From contig BSQZ01000001.1 of assembly GCA_033239005.1 (NCBI GenBank), positions 32,947,688 through 33,011,687 of the forward strand: a DNA stretch of 64,000 nucleotides, in the 5' to 3' direction. Shown here piece after piece: positions 1 through 28,619 of the stretch. The notes under the pieces were generated by a model, which saw nothing but the letters and a program-made list of their open reading frames with translations, was not told the DNA's origin and searched no databases. The position numbers and the translations under genes were made by a program. Every line of letters begins with the position of its first letter. The stretch's first letter is position 1. This DNA comes from Lamellibrachia satsuma. Taxonomy: Eukaryota; Annelida; Polychaeta; Sabellida; Siboglinidae.

Positions 1-161
1 AACTAAGTTGGCAGGGACTGCTGATTGATTTCTTAATCACACAAAAATACCATACTGCAAATGTCTGGCTTAACTATAAATGTTCATGACAAAATACCCA
101 GAATCCCTAGATCATAAAAAGTCACTAATACCTGACCGAAGTCATTGTCAGTTCAACTTAC

Positions 162-1020
162 TCGATCAAGTTCCTCGGCATCACTGAATGTGAGGTGTTG
201 TCTTAGGTTCTCCATTCCCCCATGACGAGTGCTGGTGCCTGCCCGCGTACGCGGGAACGTCAGGGGTGTCCGACGCTTCCTCTCAGCATGTGGGGAAGAG
301 TCCTCCGGGCAAACGGGACAATCCTTTCCTTCCCACTCCTTGAGTTTCTCACGCTCCTCGTTCCCACGTTTCACCCGCTTACTGTTGTCAAAGCCAGACA
401 CCCCCGCCAGGGCAGTCGGCTGCCAGTGCAGAAACTCCTGCAACCACAATATTGTTAATTGCCCAATAAATAAATAAATAATAACAACTAACAAACAACA
501 AAAATAATGAATAATTATTTTATCTTTTAGGCTCAACTATTTTCTCATTTTGTTTGTAACCGGTCAAAAATAAGTACATTCAATGTGTCAAAAAATCATT
601 TGAACTAGCATTTATACACAAATTAACTTATTTTACTGTGACCTTCCTTAGGGAATAAAAATGCTAGCAACACAATCTTTTTCAATATTTATTTTCATAA
701 AAAAATATTAGAAATAAACACTACAACCATTAACACAGTTCTACATTTCAAAATGTTAGACTATAAAAAACATGTTTCTAAAACATTTATTTGGTCAATA
801 AATCCATAAATGGCAACACAAATTTACAGGAAACCATTTTTTTAAATTATGCACCAAGAATTTGGACGAGTCAACAACTAACCCAGTTGTTGAGTCTGTC
901 CTCGACGCTTCCACCATCTTGACTCGTTCGCTCAAACTGGCGATTTGCTGCTGTTGACCGGCCATTGCGTGGCTCGGACATGGTCAACTTGGCAGCATTG
1001 CTTGATCCCCCAGTAGCCAT
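162..1020 (-). CDS. Unrecognised gene, first two coding exons (3' part outside window)
   Basis: Two exons join in phase on the minus strand: exon 1 at 1020-883 (46 codons, start ATGG with A at -3) and exon 2 at 437-162 (92 codons). Exon 1 ends at a GTTAGT donor; exon 2 is preceded by a TTGCAG acceptor and ends at a GTAAGT donor in phase 0, so the gene continues past the left edge. The peptide is Ser/Arg-rich at first (MATGGSSNAAKLTMSEPRNG), then has a charged stretch RVKRGNEEREKLKEWEGKDC with a CPVC pair, and an acidic end (SDAEELDR). No signal peptide, membrane segment or domain is recognised. It faces TRAPPC2 head-to-head across about 6.8 kb. Function unknown. The exon structure is well supported by splice signals; the start could be further upstream because the frame stays open there. 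Confidence 0.55.
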
Positions 1021-1296
1021 ACTGGCTAGCTGTGGACGCAGACAACTCTTGTTGAATTATACAATATATAAATGTCTGCCAGCATTATGTCTTCCTTTCC
1101 TTCCTCGTGTTTAGCAATTACATCTAATAGGACTACTGCTCAGGTTTGACAGAAACTGTCACATACAGACTTTGGCCATTAGCCAAAATTTTTTGGCAGA
1201 ATTTTTTTGCACATGCCCTGCCAACATTTTGGATCTCTCACAAGTCTAACATTGCATTCACACTTGGGCCAATTACAATTTACATTATATCAATTC

Positions 1297-1450
1297 CAAT
1301 TTCACACCAATTACTGAAACCAATTCCACACCAATAACAGAAACCAAATCCACACCAATTACAGAAACCAAATCCACACCAATTACAGAAACCAAATCCA
1401 CACCAATTACAGAAATCAAATCCATACAAATCACAAATACCAATTCCAAA
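1297..1450. repeat. 24-bp minisatellite, about 6 copies
   Basis: Tandem copies of a 24-bp unit with core CCAATTACAGAAACCAAATC. The first and last copies are degenerate. It lies just 5' of the first visible exon of the minus-strand gene at 162-1020. No coding role is inferred. Confidence 0.8.
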
Positions 1451-1489
1451 ACTATGTAACTATCAATTCCAAATGTCAATTCCATATAG

Positions 1490-4400
1490 AAATAAGTCTG
1501 TGAACAGATCAGCCATACACATACTCTATGCCAAAAAGTAACATATATTTTAGAGCAGCTTCAGGCTGCAAATTTAATGTGATTCCGTGTTTCCCAGATT
1601 TTTGCTCAGAAGCAGAAGACCGTACATTTTTTCATTTTGCAATTCCATCAGAACCTTAGTTTCCGGGAACTTGATAAGGCATACTATTAACATTATTGGT
1701 TACAAACTGGTTTGCCAAGTGATATTATGAAATCCGAGCGATCACCAATGTTGTACTTTTGCTTACACTTAGCTGACTTTCACCCGCTTTCGTGAACTCA
1801 GCATACAAATGGTGGCGCCACATCACGACCACATATAGATTCATGTATTGGGCCCTTTCTGTATTCGAACGACAAGAAAAACTGTCACGTAGAAGGGCAT
1901 GTTAAGTTTCTGTTCGGGGATTGACCCTTCTACAAAAGCGGCACGCACAAAGCCAGGCAGGGCAACTAGAGGCGAAGTGAGGACGGGATTGCTCATATGA
2001 CAAAACTAAACAAGAAGTGGAATGACAGCCCAACTGGCTCAATGGTCGGCCATGGCTAGTTTATGACGACAATTGGCGATCAATGAGGTGTTCGATGGAG
2101 AAAGCTAGACTTTATATGCAAATAAAAGTATTAGAAGAAAGAAACTGTCTTTGTGATTTCTGGTTTTTTTTCGGGGGGGGGGAGGAATCACAGAAATCTG
2201 AGGTGGAATTTTTTTAGGATTCCACCTGAATCATAACAAATCTGCAAATTCAATCCCTGAGTATTATTTAATTTCTGCATATTATGGTACATAATGGCAA
2301 ACAAATATGATATATGCAACATATTATATTTTATTAATTATTTGTCGTGAATAATTTGAGTTAAAAGTTACATGATGTAACTGAAAATAATTACATTTTC
2401 ACCAATTTCAACTTTTAAAAACAAAACACCATTCCGAAATTGTAATTGGCATTTCAATTCCAATTAATGTAATTGACACTCCAAGTTTGATTGCATTCAC
2501 CAAAACATATACACTAGTTTCTGCAGGCTCTATTATAAAAAATTTATTCAACAGTAAGCAAAACCTTACAAAATTCTTCTGATGCAGCTTTCTTAGATTT
2601 CATAATTTTTTGGAATATTGTTGGGTCAAATATCAATAATTCAGTACATAAATTTTTTTTTATCTGTCAACCTTGTGTTGTAGAATTTGCCATCATTCCA
2701 TCAAGTTGTAAGTTGTGTTAGTTTTATAATAAAAAACAGCTCAACAGCTGACAATTGGAACGTGAAAAGAAACTCCATGACAACGGAGTAGTTGGTGTGA
2801 TGTGTCCAAAGGACATTATTTGCTCGTCACAATACAGGTTTGAACTGAATGTCACAATGGTGGTCTGATTCCACCTCTGCCGTTTCGAAACTTGGGCAAT
2901 TTCGTTCGCCCCAATTTGTTTGTGTCTTTCAGAAGAGACACTAAAAAGCTGTTTGTCCAAATTCCTGTGTTAGCTCAAGAATGGACTGTCTGGAGTATAT
3001 AATTACTTGAGACTCATGATGATGACATCATGAACAGGGATGTGCAAGTTATCAGCAATGACAACCACTAGATATTTCCAGTTTAACTGTATCTAATTGA
3101 TTTATTCATTTTATGATTTGGTTTGGTTGGCAGTGAGTATGTCATAAGTTAATAAACAAATATAAATAACTGAACATTTTCAAAATTCAAACTGTCCTCA
3201 TCTAGATTGCAGACAAGTACCTCACCTAATATGAACGTGGCGTGGTAAGCAGGCAACTCACTCGGAGACTGATGCCAAATATATTCAGTGCGTGCCAACG
3301 AGTACGACCCTTTCAATTGAGTGTGCAATATTCAATAAATTATTAATTACAATTTACTAAATCGTGATATTCACTGTTGTTATTGGCCACCATACAATAA
3401 ATCCACGTTGATTTTAGAGCAAATAACCTGCATGCTCTCATGATGATGCACATGGTGAGAATTCCTAGTTGACATGTTTCAACACGATCATGAATAAGTT
3501 ATACTTAAACTATCACCGGACCGTGACGACATTGTTGCCACTGAAGCGATGTAGACTCGCGCGCTTCTCACAATTTTCCAACTATACCGGTGCGTCGCAC
3601 CGGATCTATAAATTTTACGCGTTTCTGTACTCGTTATTTTCATACATGTATGACAAACTATACTTACCGTCAGATCAACTGACTGGATCTTAATACGATA
3701 TTGCAGTTAAGATGCCGCTTAAATTTGCAGAAATACAAGAACCGCAACTCCAAACCTTAAAATGTGACTGCCATTTTGCTGCGTAACGATACCAAACATT
3801 GGAGGTGCTATGTAAGCAACATAGTTCGAATGCAATGCATTTGCACTATTGAAAATGATTACTGTGCGACAATTATTGTGACCCATAAGCAAAATGGATA
3901 GTTATACTTAATGGCTTAATAACAACTATAAAAGGCGCAATGACAATAATCGAAAAAAATATAAGCGCTTTAATACACAGCATATGCGCAGTTGCTTGGG
4001 ACTTGAGCAGATTTGAACTTTGATAGTTGACCTGACAGTGTCTGTCCAAGAAACTGGGCAGATGTGTCCCACTTTACGGGCTAAGTTGGCACTTATGGAC
4101 ACAATTTTGCGTAATAGGATGAATTAACGAAGGTATAATGGTCTTGTAATTATTTCCAGTATGTAATCTGCTTAAAATAACAACATATGAATGGTATGTT
4201 TTAAAATACGTAAACATTTCTGGCAGTAGTCAGTACCGTATAGTCCCGCGGAGTAGCCTCATTCAGTGGCAAAAGCCCAAAGCAAAGGGAAAACGTAACG
4301 CCGTGGATCCTGGTTCGGGACGCAGGCTGATATTTATTAACAGTCCCGATCTGCGTTTTTATTTTTACACGTATCACATTGTGTGAAAGACAGTAAGTTA

Positions 4401-4940
4401 TTGATGTGGTATGGTGACATTGGTGTTGTAGTAATGCCATGTCCATGCCTGGCAAGGTCATGAATGTTTACAATATTTAAAAGTAAAAAGAACAGCCAGT
4501 GGCAGTGCATGTAAATTGCATTCACGAGGAAATACCCTTTCTCACAGAGGACAATAAATTAATGGAACTTATCTACTGATTGTGTACATGCCATTGTCAG
4601 TATGTTTAAAAACAGACATGGGCAGGCCACGCAGAAGAATTGTTGGACTGTTGATAAACCCGTCGCTTCCTTGTCCACATTCCTACTGGGAATAAAACCA
4701 ATGATTGCTTGAAATCATATTATATTACACCTTGTAGTATATTTCCACAACACCAAAAAAATCATTAGAATTCAATTAATTAATTCCAAATAATACTCTG
4801 TTCTACCGGCCTGCATTGATTATGAATATTTTTCCCATGCTTATCATCAAGCTTCAACGTGACGTCACTGATGACAAGGAAGTGCTACGAAACAGGAACT
4901 TTTCATTCATTCACCATACCATTGACAACGATAGCGGTTG
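1490..4940. other. AT-rich stretch without a recognisable gene
   Basis: No exon with convincing splice sites or family resemblance was found on either strand. It contains a short homopolymer tract (T8 then G9 near 2165-2182) and an open stretch on the minus strand at 2724-2960 that I could not assign. It may be intergenic space or the 5' intron of one of the flanking head-to-head genes. Confidence 0.4.
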
Positions 4941-4944
4941 TTTA

Positions 4945-5093
4945 GAAGCGAGCGTCAGAAAGATTTATTGCGTGGCATTCGATTGTAATGCAAATAGTAG
5001 TAAGAATAGAGTAACATGTAGTTTGTTTAAGTTCTCTGCAGAGCCAACTTTGTTTAAAAAAAGCAAACTTCAAGCCGACGAAGCACAGCCTCT
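4945..5093 (+). pseudogene. THAP zinc-finger fragment (degenerate)
   Basis: An open frame contains KIYCVAFDCNANSSKN followed by SLFKFSAEPTLFKKSK. This resembles the N-terminal half of the THAP C2CH finger: the C-x(2-4)-C pair near the start, the Asn/Ser turn, the F-x-F strand, then a basic segment. The second Cys-x2-His pair and the C-terminal AVPTIF-like block are not visible, so the finger is incomplete. No exon boundaries or surrounding transposase were found. It is probably a remnant of a THAP-domain gene or of a P-element-like transposon. The match is by eye. Confidence 0.4.
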
Positions 5094-5099
5094 TTGAAA

Positions 5100-6100
5100 G
5101 AGGATGATATGCTAACATTATGCTCAGTAATGGAAGAACACAGGCAGCGACATGGGCGTTGACGACCACTGTCCACCTTGGATCGAAGTGAGCTGTCAGT
5201 GCAGCTGCAGATACAGGTGATGTCAGCGCACAGTGAATTCAGCATGGTGAATTTGGACAGCATTCGTTGGAGACTAGCCTCGGAACACAATGGGCATAGT
5301 GATCTCGGCCTAAACAATTATGTACCAAGCACATAAAGGTTAACATGTGTCTGTGAATAAAGCATATATTCTCTCATTTGTTAATTGATTTAGTTCCACA
5401 TTAACCTAAAATTTTTATTTTATAACTTCTCTCATAGCTTTCGCTTCTTTTCGCATAAAATATGGCACTATATTTTAACCCGCTGTCAGCGATATAATTA
5501 GAATTTATACAATTTGTTGTATCATTAAAATTCATATATAATATATTACACCATAAACTATAATATTATATACAGTTGAATAATTTAAATTATAACTGTC
5601 ATAATATCTTGTTTCTATATTTCAGATTTTCATGTGTTACCAGTCATCAGGGGAAATTCTCCCCAGAAATTTTTTATTAAATCAAATACAGAGCAATCAC
5701 AGCGATTATTGTATTGTAATTACACTGGAGCTACCTGCACATGGTCTCTGATCTATACAGTGTTTTTTGTCAGATCATTTTGAATGTAAAGCATGGTCTT
5801 TTATTCACACCTGCTCACAGCATTGTACTTCAGCAGTATCTAGATAAACTTGGCATCCCTTTGATGACAAGTACAGGAATAACAAACCCTTAAAGTGAAA
5901 GCTAATCCATTACTATCTAAAACTGAGCAGATATTGCGTGTCACTTCAGTCACCAAAAGCACCAAGCCGAAATAATATCGGCTGAATTTACATTCACGTC
6001 ATTATAAAGTGACTGGATTCATGCACATGGCAATTGGGCTAAATTCACCATGGACCGAAATCACTGTGACCAGTCGGTGCTACTCCTGCTATTGCGATGT
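5100..6100. other. AT-rich stretch, nothing recognised
   Basis: High A+T, no long open frame, no tandem repeat and no convincing exon on either strand. Confidence 0.4.
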
Positions 6101-6103
6101 TTA

Positions 6104-6450
6104 ATTTCTTACCTAACCATGAAAACGGCCACCTAGAACCGCCAAACTTCTCATATTCTCATATATTAATCATAGATATACACATGTCACGTATTCAAAC
6201 ATTACTGTAACTTCCATGTAACGATGACAATTACAAAAATAAAAACTAGCTATATCTTCTACGCTTAGCTCCATGAAGCTAGGCACAGGAGATGGCAAGT
6301 TTTTGCTTTTGTAAATTTTTATCTTTGTCTTTGTTTGATCTTTGGAAGTAAGAACAGTGTTTTGACCACATCACATGTGTATGCATGTGGTAGATATATG
6401 AGAAGTTTGACAGCTCTATGTGGTCGTTTTCATGGTTTGGTCAGAAAGTA
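6104..6450. mobile_element. MITE-like element with terminal inverted repeats of about 57 bp
   Basis: The left end (about 6104-6160) and the reverse complement of the right end (about 6394-6450) match closely over about 57 bp; both read CCATGAAAACG then CAAACTTCTCATAT. The interior is AT-rich and non-coding. Size and long inverted ends fit a non-autonomous DNA transposon. I could not settle a target-site duplication. Confidence 0.6.
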
Positions 6451-6565
6451 AATAAGATTGAAGTCAAATGCTACTGGTGTCGCTAAATTGCTCCGAAAGA
6501 GCTGAATTCGAAGATGATTCTGCAGTATCACTTGCCACTAGCGATTTGAAGTCGTTACATTTAGT

Positions 6566-6905
6566 GTGGGGTGCGACAGCATACCAGTTAGAATGCCAGA
6601 CTCTCAAGCAAGAGGACCCTGTTTCAAATCCCACTGCAGTCACTTTGAACCTTTGGCAAGTTTGATCACGCCACATTGCCCCAGTTCACTCAGCTGTATA
6701 AATGAGTACCTGGCAATACAGACAGAAGTGGATATGTGAATGAATAGCCTTTGTGCAGTAATTGAAGCATGGCTGAATGCTCCCCAGAGAAGTTGAAATG
6801 GCCTTGGAATGAACAAGTCTGCCAGGGGGTGGAGTGTAAAGCACTTTGAGCAGTCCTAAGGACTGGATACCGCACTATATATAAGAACTTACCTTTACAT
6901 TACAT
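6566..6905 (+). mobile_element. tRNA-derived SINE
   Basis: The 5' part (about 6566-6640) is tRNA-like: an approximate A box near 6575 and a B box GTTTCAAATCC at 6621-6631. A unique body of about 200 bp follows. The 3' end carries the block common in invertebrate SINE tails, GTAAAGCACTTTGAGCAGTC followed by GCACTATATA, and then a short CATTA-like simple tail. The layout (Pol III head, body, structured tail) is that of a SINE and not of a functional tRNA gene. Confidence 0.7.
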
Positions 6906-7820
6906 TTTTTAATCTGGAAAATTGACATTGCCAGTACTCACCATAGTAATGCGAGTGAAACTATACTAAACCAATGTCATCAGTAACGTCACAAAACCAC
7001 GTGATCGCTTATCTCATTAACCTCGTTTCGAATTTTACACGCGCTTTGTGAGTTAGATGCATTAAACATTAAAATTTTTTCCCATAAATCAATTATTACA
7101 AATTCTTGGCATGTAGTGCATACAATATTAAACTTTGTGTACACTCTGAAAAGTGTATTAGCTAGGGCCTTGTTGTTATTCCCTTTAATCGTTGCTTTTG
7201 ATGGCAATCTTTGTTAAATTGTTATGTTTATGTGGTCCTAATAATATCCTTGGTGTAATTTTATACTGTTTTTTTAGTTGTATTTAAACAATACAAAGAA
7301 CTTTGCACCAACCGTCATGTGTCAGTGTGAAGTAATTGCACTTCAGACAAGCAGCAATTGTCCGAAGTGCCAAAACACGCATCATCCTGTGAATGTTTGG
7401 AACCCAGCAAAATAGTCGATACCCAGCAAGGGACGGCACATCATTCTGAGATGTTACAAAGAATTGTGCTGTAATCATTTGTGTAGATATCAGAAATAAT
7501 TTTTGTGGAGCTATTCTTGAGGTCTCGTAAAACATACTACTTAGACATTTCCCTAAATTGCTTTTAATTGCAATGCAATTAATTATGCCACGAGGACTGG
7601 CAAATTCTTCTGAACAATATCCTAATATGTCCACAGAAGAACCCAAACAAATCAATGTTTTCTCCATTGAAAATTTTTTTCATTAACCGTACGATATTTG
7701 GTAACCTAATGGGAAAGTTGTAAAGTTGATATCCCCATTGGGGTTGACCAAAAATATTGACCCCATGTGCCATAATTACTTAGTCTTCATATTTTATTAA
7801 TAAATGTGGTTTTCTTGTAG
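6906..7820. other. 5' flank or first intron of TRAPPC2
   Basis: No convincing coding exon. It ends at a TTTTCTTGTAG acceptor (7820), so at least one non-coding 5' exon of TRAPPC2 must lie upstream of it. I could not place that exon. Confidence 0.4.
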
Positions 7821-7845
7821 ATCAAAGTTTTGACCAGTGTGAGTC

Positions 7846-9375
7846 ATGTCTGGGAACTACTATTTTGTGATAGTTGGTCACCATGACAACCCAATATTTG
7901 AGATGGAGTTCATGCCACCAAGCAAGGCAAACGAGTCAAAGGTAATGTGTGTTATTCTTGTTTTACGTATAATTGTAGAATAGGTTTTATTTTGAAACTT
8001 TGTTTGCCTTTACCATCTAATGATCAATTTTTTGGCTTGGCCAATCAATATATAGGTGTATTGCATTTAATTTAACAATTACGATCAATTGTATCATTTA
8101 CATTCCTGCAAATGCAAGAGAAACTGTCTGATTTTAATGCACAGCGCATAAACTTTACATTTTAAGTACCTTAGAGACTACGTTTTCATGAAATATAAAT
8201 TTTAAACGAATCACATGTTTGAGGGTCTACATTTAAAGTTCTCTCATGTTTTATAGTTATCGGTTAGAGTAGAACCTGTCATCACTTTGTTTACTAGTTG
8301 ATTGTATAATTGAACAATGATGATGGTCTGCGTCAGAAGGACGACCACCGCCACTTGAATCAGTTCATTGCCCATGCTGCTCTCGACCTCGTGGACGAAC
8401 ACATGTGGGCGACCAGTGGCATGTACCTGAAGATTGTTGACAAGTTCAACGAGTGGTTTGTGTCGGCCTTTGTCACGGCCTCTCGTATCCTTTCCCACAA
8501 GGCTGAAGTTGCAGACTCAGCTCTGCTGTCTCACCATTTGTGTCATAGTTGTACTTGGTTTAACTCTTCTACATGCATTTTCTTCTAGATTTGAGTCATT
8601 TGACATGTGGCCAGACAGTGCTTTGAATTAATCAGCATTCTCCTGCTTCCTTCCTTCCTGTCCTTCTATGCAAGGTCTTGATGTTCATAGCAAAGTCAAA
8701 CAGTGACAATATTTTGTGGAGTCTCCTAACATGAAATCCTGTGCCAGCAGTAGCTGCATCATTTGTCTAAGAATAAATTTATGATGTATCCCAGCAGACC
8801 TGCAAAGTGAAAAATAATATCCAAGTACGTTCCTTAACATGGCTGCAGGAATGCGGTTTGTGATGCTGCATGACACGAAGAATGAGGACGGAATCAAGAA
8901 CTTCTTCCAGGATGTCTACGAGACGTACGTCAAGGTGTGTGTCATCTTTTATCAACTGTGATTCTCTGCAAAGCCACTCATTTAATAATTAGGTTCTTAT
9001 GTGTTACTAATATTAATCAGTATACTTGGTTTGTTTGCAAAAATATCTAAAAAATATCAGTGAACATTGAGTGTCATTTTTCCTTCTCGTCCTTAGAATG
9101 CAATTTAACCATTTAATGTCTAAAAATGGATGCACTTAGTTGACTGGAAGACAAATAACTGTAAAATGTAAAACTTGGGAGAATCTGCCAAAAAACTTTT
9201 CAGCCTTGACTTCAGTTAGTTGAGGCTGATGTAGGATATTTGTTAAAAAATCTGCTCATATTTATTTTCTCCACAGTATGCAATGAATCCATTCTACGAA
9301 CTCAATGCTCCAATCAAGTCTGCAGCGTTTGACAAGAAGTCACAGTTCTTTGGTCGCAAATACCTCACAGGATAG
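7846..9375 (+). CDS. TRAPPC2: TRAPPC2 (sedlin), TRAPP complex subunit 2, complete coding sequence in four exons
   Basis: Coding exons: 7846-7941, 8337-8484, 8849-8934 and 9277-9375, joined in phase with GT-AG introns to 142 codons (human TRAPPC2 has 140). The product begins [20 protein letters not shown] and continues with [45 protein letters not shown] and [13 protein letters not shown], all diagnostic of sedlin (longin-like fold). Sedlin is an adaptor subunit shared by the TRAPP II and III tethering complexes, which act as Rab GEFs in ER-Golgi traffic and autophagy. The ATG lies 25 bp after a splice acceptor, so the first exon is non-coding. The acceptor of the second coding exon is a tandem CAGAAG, allowing one extra Lys. 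All conserved segments are present and there is no sign of decay. Confidence 0.96.
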
Positions 9376-9600
9376 TTGGACACGGTGCGAAGTTTCTCAG
9401 TTGCCATGGGCGCACACAGAACGTTCCTTGCATCTGATACTACTGCCGCATAGACAATTTATGTGCAAGATGTGACATAAAATGTGTTAGTAATTACTAC
9501 TTCTGGTGGTACATATGAAATGTGGGAAGCTATTTATTGTGATGTTCAAATCGTTAATAATAACAATTATTATAAGTTATTTGTGTTCTGCTCTTGTTAG

Positions 9601-9822
9601 TGTTCTGTCCCGATGTGACACAGGAATACTTTGGTAATTAGACTCAGTGAGAGTGTACTGCCATACTTATGGAAGTGTTCTGTCCCGATGTGACACAGAT
9701 ATACTTTGGTAATTAGACTCGAGAATGTGCTGCCATATTTATGGAAGTGTTCTGTCCCGATGTGACACAGATATACTTTGGTAATTAGACTTGAGACTGT
9801 CCTGCCATATTTATGGAAGTGC
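9601..9822. repeat. Minisatellite of three copies, period about 72-75 bp, downstream of TRAPPC2
   Basis: Three tandem copies starting near 9601, 9676 and 9748, each opening with TGTTCTGTCCCGATGTGACA and ending with CATATTTATGGAAG. It lies 225 bp after the TRAPPC2 stop, probably in the 3' UTR or just beyond. Confidence 0.85.
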
Positions 9823-10016
9823 AAATTGAGACAAGATAGCATTGTAAATTAACAGTGTGTCAGTTAATTCCATTTATTGTGTCATCCCTCTATGAGAAGT
9901 TCAGTTAGAAGTCAAATTATACACATTACCTTGTTACCATGTATAATACTCACCTGGACTTTTATGTAAAAATTAATGGGGAAATGCATATTATGCACAG
10001 AATGTTAGAGTACTTT

Positions 10017-10272
10017 ACTAGCAGTCAATGACAGGTGTGTACACTAATGTTACAGTAATTTAGTGGCAATCAATGACAGGTGTGTACACTAATGTTACAG
10101 TAATTTAGTGGCAATCAATGACAGGTGTGTACACTAATGTTACAGTAATTTAGTGGCAGTCAATGACAGGTGTGTACACTAATGTTACAGTACTTTAGTG
10201 GTAGTCAATGACAGGTGTGTACACTAATGTTACAGTACTTTAGTGGCAGTCAATGACAGGTGTGTACACTAA
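10017..10272. repeat. 45-bp minisatellite, about 5.6 copies
   Basis: Near-identical 45-bp units built around CAATGACAGGTGTGTACACT and AATGTTACAGTA. Units differ mainly at one or two positions (AATTTA versus ACTTTA). Confidence 0.9.
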
Positions 10273-10519
10273 AGTGTTAATTCTACTGAAAGCTGACGTG
10301 CACACTGCATGCTTTCTTTTACTGTGTTGTTATAAATTGCATTTTAGAATTGAATGTTGTATAAATCATGCTGAATGGATGTGACAGATTATATTATTGT
10401 GTCATTTGTTTTTGTCAATGAGTACAAGAACTGCATAAAACACAGAAATGTTACCAAATCTCCGTGGTTTTGTGTATTTTGGAATCTCCAACAAACATCT
10501 AGAAATGTGGGACAAATAA

Positions 10520-11680
10520 ATGATATTATGTGTATCTGTGAGTCTAGTCAGAAGTGATGTAATGTGTACCTGTGAGTCTTGTCGGAAGTGAAGTGATGTG
10601 TACCTGTGAGTCTAGTCAGAAGTCATATGATGTGTACCTGTGAGTCTAGTCAGAAGTGATGTAATGTGTACCTGTGAGTCTTGTCGGAAGTGAAGTGATG
10701 TGTACCTGTGAGTCTAGTCAGAAGTGATGTAATGTGTACCTGTGAGTCTTGTCGGAAGTGAAGTGATGTGTACCTGTGAGTCTAGTCAGAAGTCATATGA
10801 TGTGTACCTGTGAGTCTAGTCAGAAGTGATGTAATGTGTACCTGTGAGTCTTGTCGGAAGTGATGTGATGTGTACCTGTGAGTCTAGTCAGAAGTCATAT
10901 TATGTGTACCTGTGAGTCTAGTCAGAAGTGATGTAATGTGTACCTGTGAGTCTTGTCGGAAGTGAAGTGATGTGTACCTGTGAGTCTAGTCAGAAGTCAT
11001 ATGATGTGTACCTGTGAGTCTAGTCAGAAGTGATGTAATGTGTACCTGTGAGTCTTGTCGGAAGTGATGTGATGTGTACCTGTGAGTCTAGTCAGAAGTC
11101 ATATTATGTGTACCTGTGAGTCTAGTCAGAAGTGATGTAATGTGTACCTGTGAGTCTTGTCGGAAGTGAAGTGATGTGTACCTGTGAGTCTAGTCAGAAG
11201 TCATATGATGTGTACCTGTGAGTCTAGTCAGAAGTGATGTAATGTGTACCTGTGAGTCTTGTCGGAAGTGATGTGATGTGTACCTGTGAGTCTAGTCAGA
11301 AGTCATATTATGTGTACCTGTGAGTCTAGTCAGAAGTGATGTAATGTGTACCTGTGAGTCTTGTCGGAAGTGAAGTGATGTGTACCTGTGAGTCTAGTCA
11401 GAAGTCATATGATGTGTACCTGTGAGTCTAGTCAGAAGTGATGTAATGTGTACCTGTGAGTCTTGTCGGAAGTGATGTGATGTGTACCTGTGAGTCTAGT
11501 CAGAAGTCATATTATGTGTACCTGTGAGTCTAGTCAGAATTGATGTAATGTGTACCCGTGAGTCTTGTCGGAAGTGATGTAATGTGTACCTGTGAGTCTA
11601 GTTAGAAGTCATATGATGTGTACCTGTGAGTCTAGTCAGAAGTGATGTGATGTGTACCTCTTAATCTAGTCAGAAGTCAC
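10520..11680. repeat. 34-bp satellite with 204-bp higher-order repeat
   Basis: About 34 tandem units of 34 bp, each containing GTGTACCTGTGAGTCT. Units fall into types by their second half: A (AGTCAGAAGTGATGTAAT), B (TGTCGGAAGTGAAGTGAT), C (AGTCAGAAGTCATATGAT), and variants B' (TGATGTGAT) and C' (CATATTAT). From about 10,800 they follow the order A B C A B' C' repeatedly, giving a six-unit higher-order period of 204 bp. Both edges are degenerate. Confidence 0.92.
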
Positions 11681-11783
11681 ATGAACTGCAAGCCAATTGT
11701 AAATTTTTTTTCTAATTGCTTATTTGTGTCTTTTGTGCAGTTAATTTGAAAATATAGTTCTGTACAGGTTTAGAAGTCATTAT

Positions 11784-11789
11784 TTTATT
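11784..11789 (-). terminator. Candidate polyadenylation signal of gene A
   Basis: AATAAA on the minus strand, 280 bp downstream of the gene A stop codon (12071-12069). It is the only canonical hexamer I saw on that strand in the interval. The cleavage site is not visible. Confidence 0.45.
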
Positions 11790-12068
11790 GATTAAGCAGA
11801 CATACAATAAATAAAAACTAACGTTTCTCTATAAAACGAGAATATTTTAAAACACGTTTGTATGCAAGAATACATTTTGGCATAAATATATATGCATTAT
11901 TTTCACTAATATTATAATCAACCAACAACGTGTAATGCGTCCTCTCAGACGTCCCGTTCTATCTGACGTGCCGACCTTTGGTAGACAATAACATCGGATC
12001 ATCCGACGGACGGATTCATCCGAATAATAACCCAGAACAACCCACAAGAGGACGCCACCATACAACCG

Positions 12069-28611
<16,543 letters not shown>

Positions 28612-28619
28612 AACGCGGG

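Noticed and set aside
2724..2960. Minus-strand frame with HKQIGANEIAQVSKRQRWNQ and a possible CTAACACAG acceptor
   Set aside because: One weak splice signal and no family resemblance; cannot be linked in phase to the gene at 162-1020.
7284..7773. Minus-strand frames of 127 and 64 codons upstream of TRAPPC2
   Set aside because: Overlapping frames with no recognisable motif, no splice sites and no codon-bias signal.
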